The notes beneath the pieces were generated by a model that did not search any database, was not told the origin of the DNA, and was given only the letters and a program-made list of their open reading frames with translations. A stretch of 63,235 nt of DNA, taken from the NCBI GenBank assembly GCA_947625835.1, contig CANQPY010000004.1, positions 1-63,235 on the forward strand, in the 5' to 3' direction. The DNA is from an uncultured Clostridia bacterium (GTDB lineage: Bacteria; Bacillota; Clostridia; TANB77; CAG-508). Of the stretch, positions 28,735 to 39,085 are shown in pieces (position 1 is the first letter of the stretch; every line of letters starts with the position of its first letter). Both the position numbers and the translations under genes were made by a program.

Positions 28735-29694
28735 ATGGCTTATAATGTAAAAGAAATTGTAGGAAATAAACCTTCTAGATTTACAAGTGGACATAGAATG
28801 TGTGCAGGTTGTGGAGCTCCCCCTATTGCAAGACATATAATGAGAGCTTTAAAACCAGAAGACCACGCAGTAGTCGCTAATGCAACAGGATGTATGGAAG
28901 TTTCTACTTTTATTTATCCTTATACTGCATGGACTGATTCTTTTATACATACTGCTTTTGAGTGTGCAGGTGCAACTTTAGCAGGTGCAGAAGCAGCATA
29001 TGTTTCTATGAAAAAACAAGGAAAACTTCCACAAGATGGAGATACAAAATTTATTGCATTTGGTGGAGATGGTGGAACTTATGATATAGGACTTCAAAGT
29101 TTATCAGGCGCTATGGAACGTGGTCATGATATGGTATATGTATGTTACGATAACGGAGCATATATGAACACTGGTATTCAACGTTCTTCTGCAACACCAA
29201 AATTTGCAGATACAACAACTTCTCCAGCAGGTAAAGTTATTCCTGGAAAAATGCAATCAAGAAAAGATTTAGCAAAAATTATGGTAGGACATCATCTTCC
29301 ATATGTTGCTCAAACACTTGGATATATGAATTTTAAAGATTTATATGAAAAAGCTGAAAAAGCAATTTATACTAAAGGTCCTGCATTTTTAAATGTAATG
29401 GCACCTTGCCCTAGAGGATGGGGATACCCAACTGATGAATTAATGCAAATTAATAAACTTGCAGTTGAAACTTGCTATTGGCCTTTATATGAAGTTGTAG
29501 ATGGTGTATATCATATTTCTTATAAACCAGCTAAAAAATTGCCAGTTGAAGAATTTTTAAGACCTCAAAAAAGATTTAAACATATGTTTAAACCAGGAAA
29601 TGAATGGATGATTGAAGAATTCCAAAAAGAAGTAGATTCTAGGTGGCAAGAATTATTAGATTTAGAAGAAATAACAAACAAAAATAGAGATTAG
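28735..29694 (+). CDS. porB: 2-oxoacid:ferredoxin oxidoreductase beta subunit
   Basis: A 319-residue thiamine-diphosphate-binding beta subunit. It shows cluster cysteines in HRMCAGCGAPP, ANATGCMEVSTFIYPYTAW, and the ThDP/Mg site GGDGGTYDIGLQSLSGA with DNGAYMNTGIQ. Last gene of porGDAB. Together the complex converts pyruvate (or a related 2-oxoacid) and CoA to acyl-CoA, CO2 and reduced ferredoxin; the substrate cannot be fixed from sequence. Confidence 0.94.
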   Translation: MAYNVKEIVGNKPSRFTSGHRMCAGCGAPPIARHIMRALKPEDHAVVANATGCMEVSTFIYPYTAWTDSFIHTAFECAGATLAGAEAAYVSMKKQGKLPQDGDTKFIAFGGDGGTYDIGLQSLSGAMERGHDMVYVCYDNGAYMNTGIQRSSATPKFADTTTSPAGKVIPGKMQSRKDLAKIMVGHHLPYVAQTLGYMNFKDLYEKAEKAIYTKGPAFLNVMAPCPRGWGYPTDELMQINKLAVETCYWPLYEVVDGVYHISYKPAKKLPVEEFLRPQKRFKHMFKPGNEWMIEEFQKEVDSRWQELLDLEEITNKNRD

Positions 29695-29714
29695 AGTTTT
29701 TCTAATCTCTACTT
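29684..29714. terminator. Bidirectional terminator between porB and thiN
   Basis: AGAGATTAG-loop-CTAATCTCT between the convergent stop codons of porB and the thiamine pyrophosphokinase gene. Confidence 0.75.
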
Positions 29715-30344
29715 TCTATTATAATTAAAATTCCTTTTTTTATCTGAATATTTGCTACATCTTCTTCTATTTCGTTACTAATTCCTAAACTTTTTCCAAT
29801 TGGCAAAATAGCATCTTTTAAAGAATATTTAAAACCTTCTAAGGTTAATCCTTCTACTTCTGTTGTCATTGGTATTAAAGAAATATACTTTCCATATGTT
29901 TTATTTTTATACAATGTCAAATTTTTCTTAGTCAAATATATTTTATTATATTCATCTATCAAATAACATGGAATTTCTTTATCTAGCGGTTCTTTTAATA
30001 TATGAATATTTGCTAAGGCATGATCCATTCTTTTTCCTAATGCTCCTAATATCAAAATTTCAGAACTATTTAAGTTAATTGCAAGATTTAAAGCAATATC
30101 TGTATCTGTATTATCTTTTTTGGAATTAAGCTTATGAAAAGTAATTTCAGAATTATTTTTATAAAATTTTAATATTTCTTGATTAATTGAATCAAAGTCT
30201 CCTACTACATGATTTGGCATAATCTTTAATTTATATAGTACTTCTAATCCTTTGTCAACTGCAATTATATTTTTAACTTTACTTGCATATTGTTTTACAT
30301 TTTCTATGTTTATTTCTCCGTCCTGATATGATAAGTGTTTCCAT
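29702..30344 (-). CDS. thiN: Thiamine pyrophosphokinase, read through CGG at codon 9
   Basis: TPK makes thiamine diphosphate, the cofactor of the convergent POR enzyme. Clear features: MPNHVVGDFDSI, SKKDNTDTDIALN, and ILGALGKRMDHALANI. The obvious ORF lacks the N-terminus. Starting at ATG 30344 gives METLIISG, then CGG (30318-30320); skipping C gives LIISGGEINIENV, the family's N-terminal glycine motif, and runs in frame into the rest. The 213-residue total is normal. It lies 4 bp after the flippase-like gene. Confidence 0.88.
30318..30320 (-). other. +1 recoding site, GGA-CGG-A, thiN codon 9
   Basis: Skipping C yields LIISGGEIN. Unshifted reading ends after about 13 further codons. Confidence 0.85.
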
Positions 30345-30348
30345 TTTT

Positions 30349-31416
30349 CTATTTTTCCCTTCTAGTTGGTATTAAAAATAGTGCTCCCACTATAATTGGC
30401 AAATAAAAAGTGTACAATCTCCAAAATAAAATTGACATATTAATTGTTCCATATTTAAATATAGATTGGAACAATAAATAGAATCCTCCTTCTGCTCCAA
30501 GCCCTGAACCAGGTGTTGGTATAAATGTCATAATTAACAATAAAAATGCTTGTGTAGGTATAATTTGAAAGAAGCTTACTCCTGTATTTCCAAATGCGCG
30601 GTATACCATGTATGTAATAGAATAATATGCAAAACTTTGTATAATAGCTACTATAAACATTTTTAATACCATCTTTTTTTCAGACTTCATATATATAAAT
30701 TGTTCTTTAAAATTATCTATACTTTTATCTAATTTTTCAATTGTTTTTTCTGGATTTTTAAAAATATGAATCTTTCCTAATAATTTGATAATTGGTGTTG
30801 TAAAAAAAGTAATTATTCTTTTTTTTATTCCTGCTAAAATAACTATAATAATTGCAAAAATATTAAGTAAAAAACCTAAGATTGCAATCCATAAATAATC
30901 TTTCATTAAACTTGCAAAAAATGAAAATTCAAATATTACTACTATTAAAGTTGAAACAACTAAAGCAGTTTGAGTAATTATAAATTTTATTGCCATAGCA
31001 GATAATGAATTGCTAACTCTTTTGCCTGTTTTTGTTAGTTCATATGCTTGCATTGGCTGACCACCTGAAGAAAATGGTGTAATGTTATTAAATAATTGTC
31101 CTATCATTGATACTTTAAATGAATTTGTGAATTTTTGCTCTGGGTACATCTTTTTTATTGGAATATGTAAGTTTATTGCTTCACACATCCAATGTATAGC
31201 TAAACAAATAATTCCTACAAATACCCATTTATAATCTACTTGGTTTAGTAGTTGAATAATATTTTCAATTCCATCTACATTTACCATATAAAGAAATAAA
31301 CCAATAAAAATTACAATTATTAAAACAAAATTAAATATAACTACTTTTTTATTAGCTGGCTTTACATCTTCTTTTAAGTTTTCTATCTCTTCGTTTTTTT
31401 CAAGTCCATCTGGCAT
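30349..31416 (-). CDS. Flippase-like membrane protein (lysylphosphatidylglycerol synthase TM family)
   Basis: A 355-residue membrane protein with about eight transmembrane helices, of the lysylphosphatidylglycerol synthase TM/UPF0104 (YbhN-like) family. Typical stretches are HWMCEAINLHIPIKKM, FNNITPFSSGGQPMQAYEL, and FIPTPGSGLGAEGGFY. There is no soluble MprF synthase domain, so it is probably a lipid flippase or transporter of unknown substrate. It directly precedes thiN. Confidence 0.8.
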   Translation of the reverse strand: MPDGLEKNEEIENLKEDVKPANKKVVIFNFVLIIVIFIGLFLYMVNVDGIENIIQLLNQVDYKWVFVGIICLAIHWMCEAINLHIPIKKMYPEQKFTNSFKVSMIGQLFNNITPFSSGGQPMQAYELTKTGKRVSNSLSAMAIKFIITQTALVVSTLIVVIFEFSFFASLMKDYLWIAILGFLLNIFAIIIVILAGIKKRIITFFTTPIIKLLGKIHIFKNPEKTIEKLDKSIDNFKEQFIYMKSEKKMVLKMFIVAIIQSFAYYSITYMVYRAFGNTGVSFFQIIPTQAFLLLIMTFIPTPGSGLGAEGGFYLLFQSIFKYGTINMSILFWRLYTFYLPIIVGALFLIPTRREK

Positions 31417-31523
31417 ATTAATTTTTCGTTCCTTTCTAGCTTTTCTTTAAAGCACTATTATTTTTATAATTATATACTTTATATACTATATTATACAAAA
31501 AATCAATAGTTTAATAATAAATT

Positions 31524-31671
31524 AAAGGCTTTAAGTAATTATAAATTTTATAACTTTGTGTGTCGCAACTTACAAAATTTAAATTTTTAATGTAAGTTGC
31601 TCCAATCGCACTTCGCTTTGCTCCGTTTGGTCGCTTACGCAGTTATAAAATTTATAATTATTAAAGCCTTT
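31524..31671. repeat. Long-armed palindromic repeat, copy 2 (divergent arms)
   Basis: The arms AAAGGCTTTAAGTAATTATA and the complementary TATAATTATTAAAGCCTTT differ completely from copies 1 and 3 but still pair with each other. The core (GTGTCGCAACTT ... AAGTTGCTCCAATCGCAC ... GGTCGCTTACGCA) is almost identical. Confidence 0.8.
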
Positions 31672-31699
31672 TATATTAAAGCCTATTAATATGTATTTT

Positions 31700-32785
<1,086 letters not shown>

Positions 32786-32804
<19 letters not shown>

Positions 32805-33631
32805 ATATTAAATACCATATTATCTATACACATATCATAGTTTGCATTTTGTTGCAATCTTTTTTTTGTGTTTTCCACAATTTCTATACAATTTGTGTAT
32901 AATGAGTTCTCTTTTGCTTTTTTTAGTAATAATATGTTAATATATTCTAATATTTCATATATTTCTTCTTTTGATTTATATAATATTTCAGATAATTTTA
33001 CAACTTCAACAAGATCCTTTTTTTCTAAATTTTCTATTATATTTACTATGTCATCATATTGATTTTGCTTATCTTTTAGAAAAATTGCTTTTCCAATACT
33101 TCCTTGGCATATTGATAAATATTGGTTTGTTATACTATTCATTTGATAATTTTTTTGCATATATTCTTTTATTTTTTCTTCTTCGATTGGTTGAAATCGT
33201 AGTATCATGCATCTTGATTTTATTGTAGCTAAAAATGCACTTTCATTTGTGCCAATTAGAATTATAGTTGCAAATTCTGGTGGCTCTTCTAATGTTTTTA
33301 ATAAACAATTTTGTGCTTCTACAGTCATGGTCTGTGCATCATCTATAATACATACTTTTTTGTCAGATAATATTGGCTTTTCTTGTATTTTTTTTTGTAA
33401 CCATCTAATTTGTTCTATTTTTACACTATTTCCGTCTGGTTCTATAGTAATTATGTCTGGATGATTTTCTATTTCTTTATTAAGTATTTTTTCTGCAAGT
33501 TCATTTGCTAAAAGTTTTTTTCCTATGCCATTTATTCCTAAAAATAAATAACTATGAGATAATGTTTTATTTTTTACTGAATTTGACAATATTTCCTTTA
33601 TTTGAGTATTTCCAATTACTTTTTCAAACAT
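32786..33631 (-). CDS. holB: DNA polymerase III delta-prime subunit
   Basis: A 281-residue clamp-loader subunit. The N-terminal AAA+ fold shows HSYLFLGINGIGKKLLANEL (P-loop-like), NAQNCLLKTLEEPPE (written in the gene as VEAQNCLLKTLEEPP), and sensor-1-like LIGTNESAFLATIKSRC ending in the SRC arginine finger. It lacks the zinc-finger insertion seen in many bacteria. Located between lepB and ricT. Confidence 0.9.
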
Positions 33632-33645
33632 CCTTTTACCTCAAT

Positions 33646-34278
33646 CTAATCTACTTTTCCAAATTTATCAAGTGGCCAAATTCTAATTGCAACCGTACTT
33701 TCTATTTTTTCTAATGGTATGCAACCAAATTCTCTACAATCTGTACTTTGAGTTCTATTGTCTCCCATTGCAAATACGCAGTTTTCAGGAACAGTAAAAT
33801 TGTTAAATCCAGTATATTTTGTTTCTGTCATAACTCCTTCTTGCAGATATGGCTCTTCTAGTTGTTCATTATTAATATATACTTTTCCTTCTTTTATTTC
33901 TACATAGTCTCCAGGCACTGCTATTACTCTTTTTATATAACTTTTCTTTCCAATTTCTAGAAAGTTATTTATAAACCATCCAAATCCAGATATTTTATCA
34001 TATTTAGCAACTGGATTATTTAAATCAATTTCATCTTCTAGATATGATAGTTTATCTGGTTCTTCAAATGTAATTATTTGACCTCTTTTTGGTAAAGTAT
34101 GAGTTGTTCTAGTCCATCTATTTAACCATAATCTTTCGTCTTGAATTAATGTTGGATACATTGACCTCATTTGCACAATTGTAGGTGTACCAATAAAATA
34201 ACGAAATAACATTGCAAGTACTAATGCTATTATAATGCAATATATCCATTCAAATATATCTTTTGCTCTTTCACTCAA
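33646..34278 (-). CDS. lepB: Type I signal peptidase
   Basis: A 210-residue membrane-anchored signal peptidase. One N-terminal helix (IIALVLAMLFRYFI) precedes the catalytic serine motif RSMYPTL; the catalytic lysine is in YIKRVIAVPGD, and the C-terminal signature is MGDNRTQSTDCREFG. It removes secretory signal peptides at the outer face of the membrane. It lies downstream of walK and upstream of holB. Confidence 0.93.
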   Translation of the reverse strand: MSERAKDIFEWIYCIIIALVLAMLFRYFIGTPTIVQMRSMYPTLIQDERLWLNRWTRTTHTLPKRGQIITFEEPDKLSYLEDEIDLNNPVAKYDKISGFGWFINNFLEIGKKSYIKRVIAVPGDYVEIKEGKVYINNEQLEEPYLQEGVMTETKYTGFNNFTVPENCVFAMGDNRTQSTDCREFGCIPLEKIESTVAIRIWPLDKFGKVD

Positions 34279-34348
34279 TTTAAATCTCTCCTTTTGCTTC
34301 TACTATTATACATTATTTTTTCTAACTTATCAATGAAAAATTGTTTTT

Positions 34349-35774
34349 TTATTGTTTTGTTGGAATTCTAATTACTACTTCTGTGCCTTGCCCAACAACA
34401 CTTTTTATATCAATGCTTCCACCATTTTTATCTAAAATTTCTTTTGCAATAGAAAGTCCGAAGTCCTGTTCCTCCCATTTCTCTTGTACGTGCTTTATCT
34501 ACTCTATAAAATCTTTCAAAGATTCTGTTTAAATCTTCTTCTGGAATTCCAATTCCATTGTCAAATACCTTGATATAAGCATCATTATACACAAATCCAA
34601 CATAAATTTTAATTTCTCCTCCGTCTTTTGTGTATTTAATACTATTTGTCAAAATATTTAATACTACTCTTTCAATATCATATTTATCGGCATATACTGG
34701 TGGTACATCTGCTGTTACAAAACAATCAACTTTATGATTTTTCTTTTTGATTTCTATTGCTAATTTGTCTTGACATTTTTTTACTAAATCACCTAAGTCA
34801 AAAGTTTCTTTTTGTATATTTTTGTTTTTATTATCATATCTAGACAAAGTTAATAAATCTGTTACCAATTTTGCCATTCGCCTTGCTTCTGTTGCAATTA
34901 CATTTAAAAACTTTTCTTGAGTTTCTTTGTCATATTCTCCCTCTAGCAAAGTGTCTGCATATCCCATAATAGAAGTAATTGGTGTTTTTAATTCATGTGA
35001 TACATCTGCAACAAATTCTTTTTGCATATTATCAAGTTTAACATGTTCTGTAATGTCTTGTATTACTGCGATAACTCCATCTGGTCTATCATTTTCATTT
35101 CTAAATGGTGCAAAAAATACATTCATAAATTTGTCTTCTACTTGAATTCGTTGTTCTGTTGATGTCCAGTTTTCCAAGTAAATTATTTTTTCCATATTTA
35201 TATTTAATTTGAATTTTGCAAAAATATCATCAAATGTACTATCTTCTGGACCAATGCTCAAAAACTTTTTAGCAGCTGGATTTATTAAAATAATTTGTCC
35301 TTTCATGTTAAATGCTATAATTCCATCTGTCATGTGAAGTAAAATTGTTTCTATTTGATTTTTTTGAGTTGATACTTCACTTAATTTTTCTTTTAGTTCT
35401 GTCGTCATAATTCCTAATACATTTTCTAAATTTTTTGCTTCAGTTTTTTTGCCTTTTTTCAATTTTTCTATTGTTGTATCTTCTCCAGTAATTTTTTCAG
35501 CACTTTTTATTAATTTATTGATTGGATAAATTATGAATTGAGACAAAAATATTGCTATTAAAATTGCTGCAAGTGTAAATGCACTCCCTGCTATTGCTAA
35601 CACCCAAATTGTTTTTTCTTGTAGGGTTTGCAAATCTAAAGCTTGTCCTTCTTGAATTTGCATATTTAAATTATTTAGTGAAACAAGAAAAAATATTCCT
35701 ATTCCACTAATTATAAGTATTCCTACTAAAAACAATACCAATATTATTTTGTTAAATTGTATTTTCTTAAGCAT
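34349..35774 (-). CDS. walK: WalK-type cell-wall sensor histidine kinase, read through one CGG +1 site
   Basis: A 474-residue kinase with two transmembrane helices (about 10-32 and 53-76), HAMP, a PAS domain (ETILLHMTDGIIAFNMKG), HisKA with ADVSHELKTPITSIMGYAD, and HATPase with N box NILTNSIKYTKDGG. The zero frame breaks inside the G2 box at CGG (34458-34460). Skipping C gives MGGTGLGLSIAKEILDKNGG and the normal C-terminus ending at 34349. WalK controls wall metabolism with WalR, encoded separately at 54.4-55.1 kb. It lies downstream of murG. Confidence 0.9.
34458..34460 (-). other. +1 recoding site, CTT-CGG-A, walK
   Basis: Within the ATP-lid: GGTGL[C]GLSIAK. The unshifted product ends RTFYCKRNFR and would lack a working G2 box. 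Confidence 0.9.
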
Positions 35775-35784
35775 TTTATTACCT

Positions 35785-36900
35785 CTATTTTACTAATTTT
35801 TTTATTTCTTGATAGATTTTATTCTCTGCGTCTTGCGTAGAAATTTTTAAAGCATTTTCTCCCATCTTTTTCATCTCTGATGGATTCAAAATAATTTCTT
35901 CTATTGTTTTGTTCAATTTTTCTCCTGTTAATTCATCATTTAATATTATTTTCGCTGCTCCGATGTTCTCTAAAACTTTTGCATTATAATATTGGTGATT
36001 ATGACTTACATTTGGAAGTGGGACTAAAATTGATGGCTTTCCAAGATTTGTAATTTCAGTTACAGTCATTGCACCAGCTCTTCCAATAGCAACATCTGCT
36101 ACATTTAAAGCCTCCTCCATATTATAAATGTATGGTGTTATTTTTACGTTATTAATATTATTAATATTAATTTGATGTTTTTCTAATTCTTCTTTTATTA
36201 TATCAAACTGTTTTGGACCAGTTGCCCACATTATTTGATAATTTTTATTTTGCCCATTTTTTATAATTTCAATAATTGCCTCATTAATTTTTTGAGCCCC
36301 TTGGCTTCCTCCTGATACTAAAACAATTGGCTTTATTTGATTTAATCCTAATTGTCTTATAATTTCACTTTTTTCTTGTACTCCATATCCTCTTTTTTTT
36401 ATTTTTACAGGTGTTCCTGTATGAACTATATTTTTTGCTTTTTTTATTTTATTTTTAGTTTCTTCAAAAGATACTAAAATCGTATTTGTTTTTTTTGCAA
36501 GCATTTTAACTGCTACCCCAGGAAAACTATTACTTTCATGAAGCATTGTTGGAATTTTTTGTTTGCTTGCTGCAGTTATTACTGCTCCACATATATAGCC
36601 ACCTGTACCAATTACAATATCTGGCTTAAATTCTTTAACTATTTTATCTGCTTCTTTATATCCTTTTAATGTTAAATACATTTTTTTTATTGTGTCAAAT
36701 GAAATCTTTTTGCTTAATCCATATGCATTTATAGTTTTTAACTCATACCCTGCACGTGGCACTAGGTCATTTTCTAGCCCTCTTGTAGTTCCAATAAATA
36801 TAATTTTTGAATCTTTTTGCTCCTCTTTTATTTTGTTGGCAATTGCAATTCCTGGATTAATATGTCCAGCTGTTCCAGCTGCTGCTATAATTACTCTCAT
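35785..36900 (-). CDS. murG: UDP-GlcNAc transferase MurG
   Basis: A 371-residue glycosyltransferase that converts lipid I to lipid II at the inner membrane face. N-terminal AAAGTAGHINPGIAIA (G loop), GTGGYICG, VSGGSQGAQKIN, and the C-terminal donor site GRAGAMTVTEI with LVPLPNVSHNHQYYNA are all present. It follows ftsW within 11 bp in the dcw series. It has no in-frame CGG although it is glycine-rich. Confidence 0.95.
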   Translation of the reverse strand: MRVIIAAAGTAGHINPGIAIANKIKEEQKDSKIIFIGTTRGLENDLVPRAGYELKTINAYGLSKKISFDTIKKMYLTLKGYKEADKIVKEFKPDIVIGTGGYICGAVITAASKQKIPTMLHESNSFPGVAVKMLAKKTNTILVSFEETKNKIKKAKNIVHTGTPVKIKKRGYGVQEKSEIIRQLGLNQIKPIVLVSGGSQGAQKINEAIIEIIKNGQNKNYQIMWATGPKQFDIIKEELEKHQININNINNVKITPYIYNMEEALNVADVAIGRAGAMTVTEITNLGKPSILVPLPNVSHNHQYYNAKVLENIGAAKIILNDELTGEKLNKTIEEIILNPSEMKKMGENALKISTQDAENKIYQEIKKLVK

Positions 36901-36911
36901 ATATTTCCCTC

Positions 36912-38049
36912 CTAAGTTTTCGCTCCTGCTCTGGATATATTTAATAGAATTCCCATTTCACACAGTAGAATAAATAGGGCTGTTCCTCCGGTAACTAAAA
37001 AATGGTAATGGCATTCCTGTTGCTGGCATTGATGATGTTACTACTGCTACATTTATTATTACTTGGATTGCAACTAATGCAGTTATTCCTACTGCTAATA
37101 AACTTCCAAACATATCTGGTGCTTTTATTGCAATAAGTATCCCTCTCCATATAAATATGGCAAATAAAATTAAAACAAGGCTACAACCTATAAATCCTAA
37201 TTCTTCTCCTAATATTGAAAAAATAAAGTCATTATGTGGCTCTGGTATGTATAAGAATTTTTGCTTGCTTTCTCCTAATCCTACTCCAAATAATCCTCCG
37301 TGATCCAATTGCATATAAGCTTTGAATAACTTGCCATCCTTCATTTAGTTTATCTTTCCATGGGTCTAAAAATGTTACTACTCTTTGCAGACGATATGGC
37401 TCTAAAATAACTAATCCAATAATTCCTGGAATTCCGTACTACCGCTCCTGTTGCTAAAAAATGCCAAAATTTGCAACCTGCTACAATCATCATAATTGAG
37501 CAAATACCTATAATAACTATAGAACTACTAAAGTGTGGTTCTAATAGTAAAAGTAAAATAATTGGTGCTAATGCAAGCATATGCAAAATAAAGCCTTTTC
37601 CATATTTTCCTAAAAAATCTCTATTTTTTGTTAAAACACCTGCATAAAAAATAATCATTAATAATTTTACTATTTCGGATGGTTGAAATGATAATGTTTC
37701 TGTAATATAAATCCATCTTTTGGCTCCATTAACCGTTTTTCCTGCAATTAATACTAAAGCTAACAAGGCAAATGCAATAAGCCAACAGCGACCAAAAAAT
37801 TTTTGATAAAAACGATAGTCAATTTTTGATATAAATGCCATAGCAATTACTCCTAAAACTGCAAAAAATAATTGCTTAGAAAAATAGGAATAACTATCTC
37901 CGGCTTTCTGCTAATGCAGATGGAGAACTTGCTGATAGCACCATAACAAGCCCAATTGAAAGCAATAGCAATATAGTAATCACTAGTGTAAAATCAATTG
38001 GGTTATTTAAAAAACGTGAAAATGTTTTTTCTTTTTTCTTTTTTGCCAT
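36912..38049 (-). CDS. ftsW: FtsW, septal peptidoglycan polymerase, read through four CGG +1 sites
   Basis: SEDS glycosyltransferase of the divisome. The gene appears shattered into fragments, but four CGG skips rebuild one 377-residue protein from ATG 38049 (MAKKKKEKTFSRFL, AAAGGA upstream) to 36912. In order the joins give ALAESGDSYSYFSKQL, GAVVGIPGIIGL, AIGSGGLFGVGLGESKQK and PFFSYGGTALFILL, all canonical FtsW/RodA stretches. About ten transmembrane helices result. Length and every join match the family. It lies between mraY and murG. Four sites in one gene is the highest density in the window. Confidence 0.93.
36988..36990 (-). other. +1 recoding site, TAC-CGG-A, ftsW site 4
   Basis: Restores FFSYGGTALFILLCEMG, the conserved C-terminal SEDS motif. 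Zero frame ends about 8 codons later. Confidence 0.9.
37298..37300 (-). other. +1 recoding site, TCA-CGG-A, ftsW site 3
   Basis: Restores SLYAIGSGGLFGVGLG, an invariant FtsW/RodA stretch. The frame phase agrees with sites 2 and 4. Confidence 0.9.
37434..37436 (-). other. +1 recoding site, GTA-CGG-A, ftsW site 2
   Basis: Joins GAVV to GIPGIIGLVILEPYRLQR, followed by the FLDPW segment typical of FtsW. Confidence 0.9.
37900..37902 (-). other. +1 recoding site, AGC-CGG-A, ftsW site 1
   Basis: Zero frame reads CGG AGA TAG and stops at once. Skipping C gives AESGDSYSYFSKQL and opens the rest of the protein. Confidence 0.9.
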
Positions 38050-38067
38050 CAATCTATCTTTCCTTTC

Positions 38068-39048
38068 TCAGACAATTTTTAAACCTATAATACATAGTGC
38101 TAAAGTAACTAAACTAAACACAATTACTATTTTACTTTCTTTCCAACCAGATAATTCAAAATGATGGTGTAATGGTGCCATTTTGAAAAATCTTTTTCCT
38201 GTCTTTTTGTAATATACTACTTGTATAATAACTGAAATAGTTTCTAATATAGGAATAAGTGCAATTACTATTAGTAGTAATGGCATTTTTAAGTATAAAG
38301 CCATTGCTGAAATAACTCCTCCTAAAAATAAAGACCCTGTATCACCCATAAACACTTTTGCAGGATGTAAATTAAACATTAAAAATCCTAATATTACACC
38401 AATTACTACACTTCCAAATACTAATATTTCTTGCATTCCTGCCATCATTCCTATAATTGTTAAACAAGTAATAATTATAGCAGATACACTAGAAGAAAGT
38501 CCATCTATTCCATCTGTTAAATTTACACTGTTTGTTGCTCCTAAAATAACAAAAATTGCAAATGGTACATAGATATATATTGGTAATTCTATATATGTTT
38601 TTATTATAGGAATATAAATTTCTGTTCCTATATGTAATCCACTAATTAAGTAAATAACATAAAAAACAGATATAATTAAAAGTCCAAACATTTTATAACT
38701 TGGTTTCAAGCCTTTTGTATTTTTGAAAAATAGCTTTGTGGAATCATCTATAAAGCCTATTATTCCAAATCCTATTGTCAAAATAAGCATTGGAATCAAT
38801 CTTTTGGCTGTTTCATTTTGTCCTTGCAAATTTAAAAAGATATAAGTTCCGGCTATTAAGATAATCATTGCAATTATCATAATAATTCCACCCATTGTTG
38901 GTGTTCCTTGCTTTTTTAAGTGTGATTTAGGTCCATCATCTCTTTCTATTTGACCTACTTTTAATTTTTTTAATATTGGTATAATTATAAAACTTAATAT
39001 AACAGTTGTTATAAATGCTATAATTAACATAGTAATTTCTGTTTTCAT
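38068..39048 (-). CDS. mraY: Phospho-MurNAc-pentapeptide translocase MraY
   Basis: A 326-residue, ten-helix enzyme that makes lipid I from UDP-MurNAc-pentapeptide and undecaprenyl phosphate. Signatures: KKQGTPTMGGIIMI, NSVNLTDGIDGLSSS, FMGDTGSLFLGG and the C-terminal MAPLHHHFELSGW. It lies between murE and ftsW as in most dcw clusters. No in-frame CGG. Confidence 0.96.
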   Translation of the reverse strand: MKTEITMLIIAFITTVILSFIIIPILKKLKVGQIERDDGPKSHLKKQGTPTMGGIIMIIAMIILIAGTYIFLNLQGQNETAKRLIPMLILTIGFGIIGFIDDSTKLFFKNTKGLKPSYKMFGLLIISVFYVIYLISGLHIGTEIYIPIIKTYIELPIYIYVPFAIFVILGATNSVNLTDGIDGLSSSVSAIIITCLTIIGMMAGMQEILVFGSVVIGVILGFLMFNLHPAKVFMGDTGSLFLGGVISAMALYLKMPLLLIVIALIPILETISVIIQVVYYKKTGKRFFKMAPLHHHFELSGWKESKIVIVFSLVTLALCIIGLKIV

Positions 39049-39085
39049 TGTACCAAACCTTTCTTATGCTTTAGTATTGTATCTT

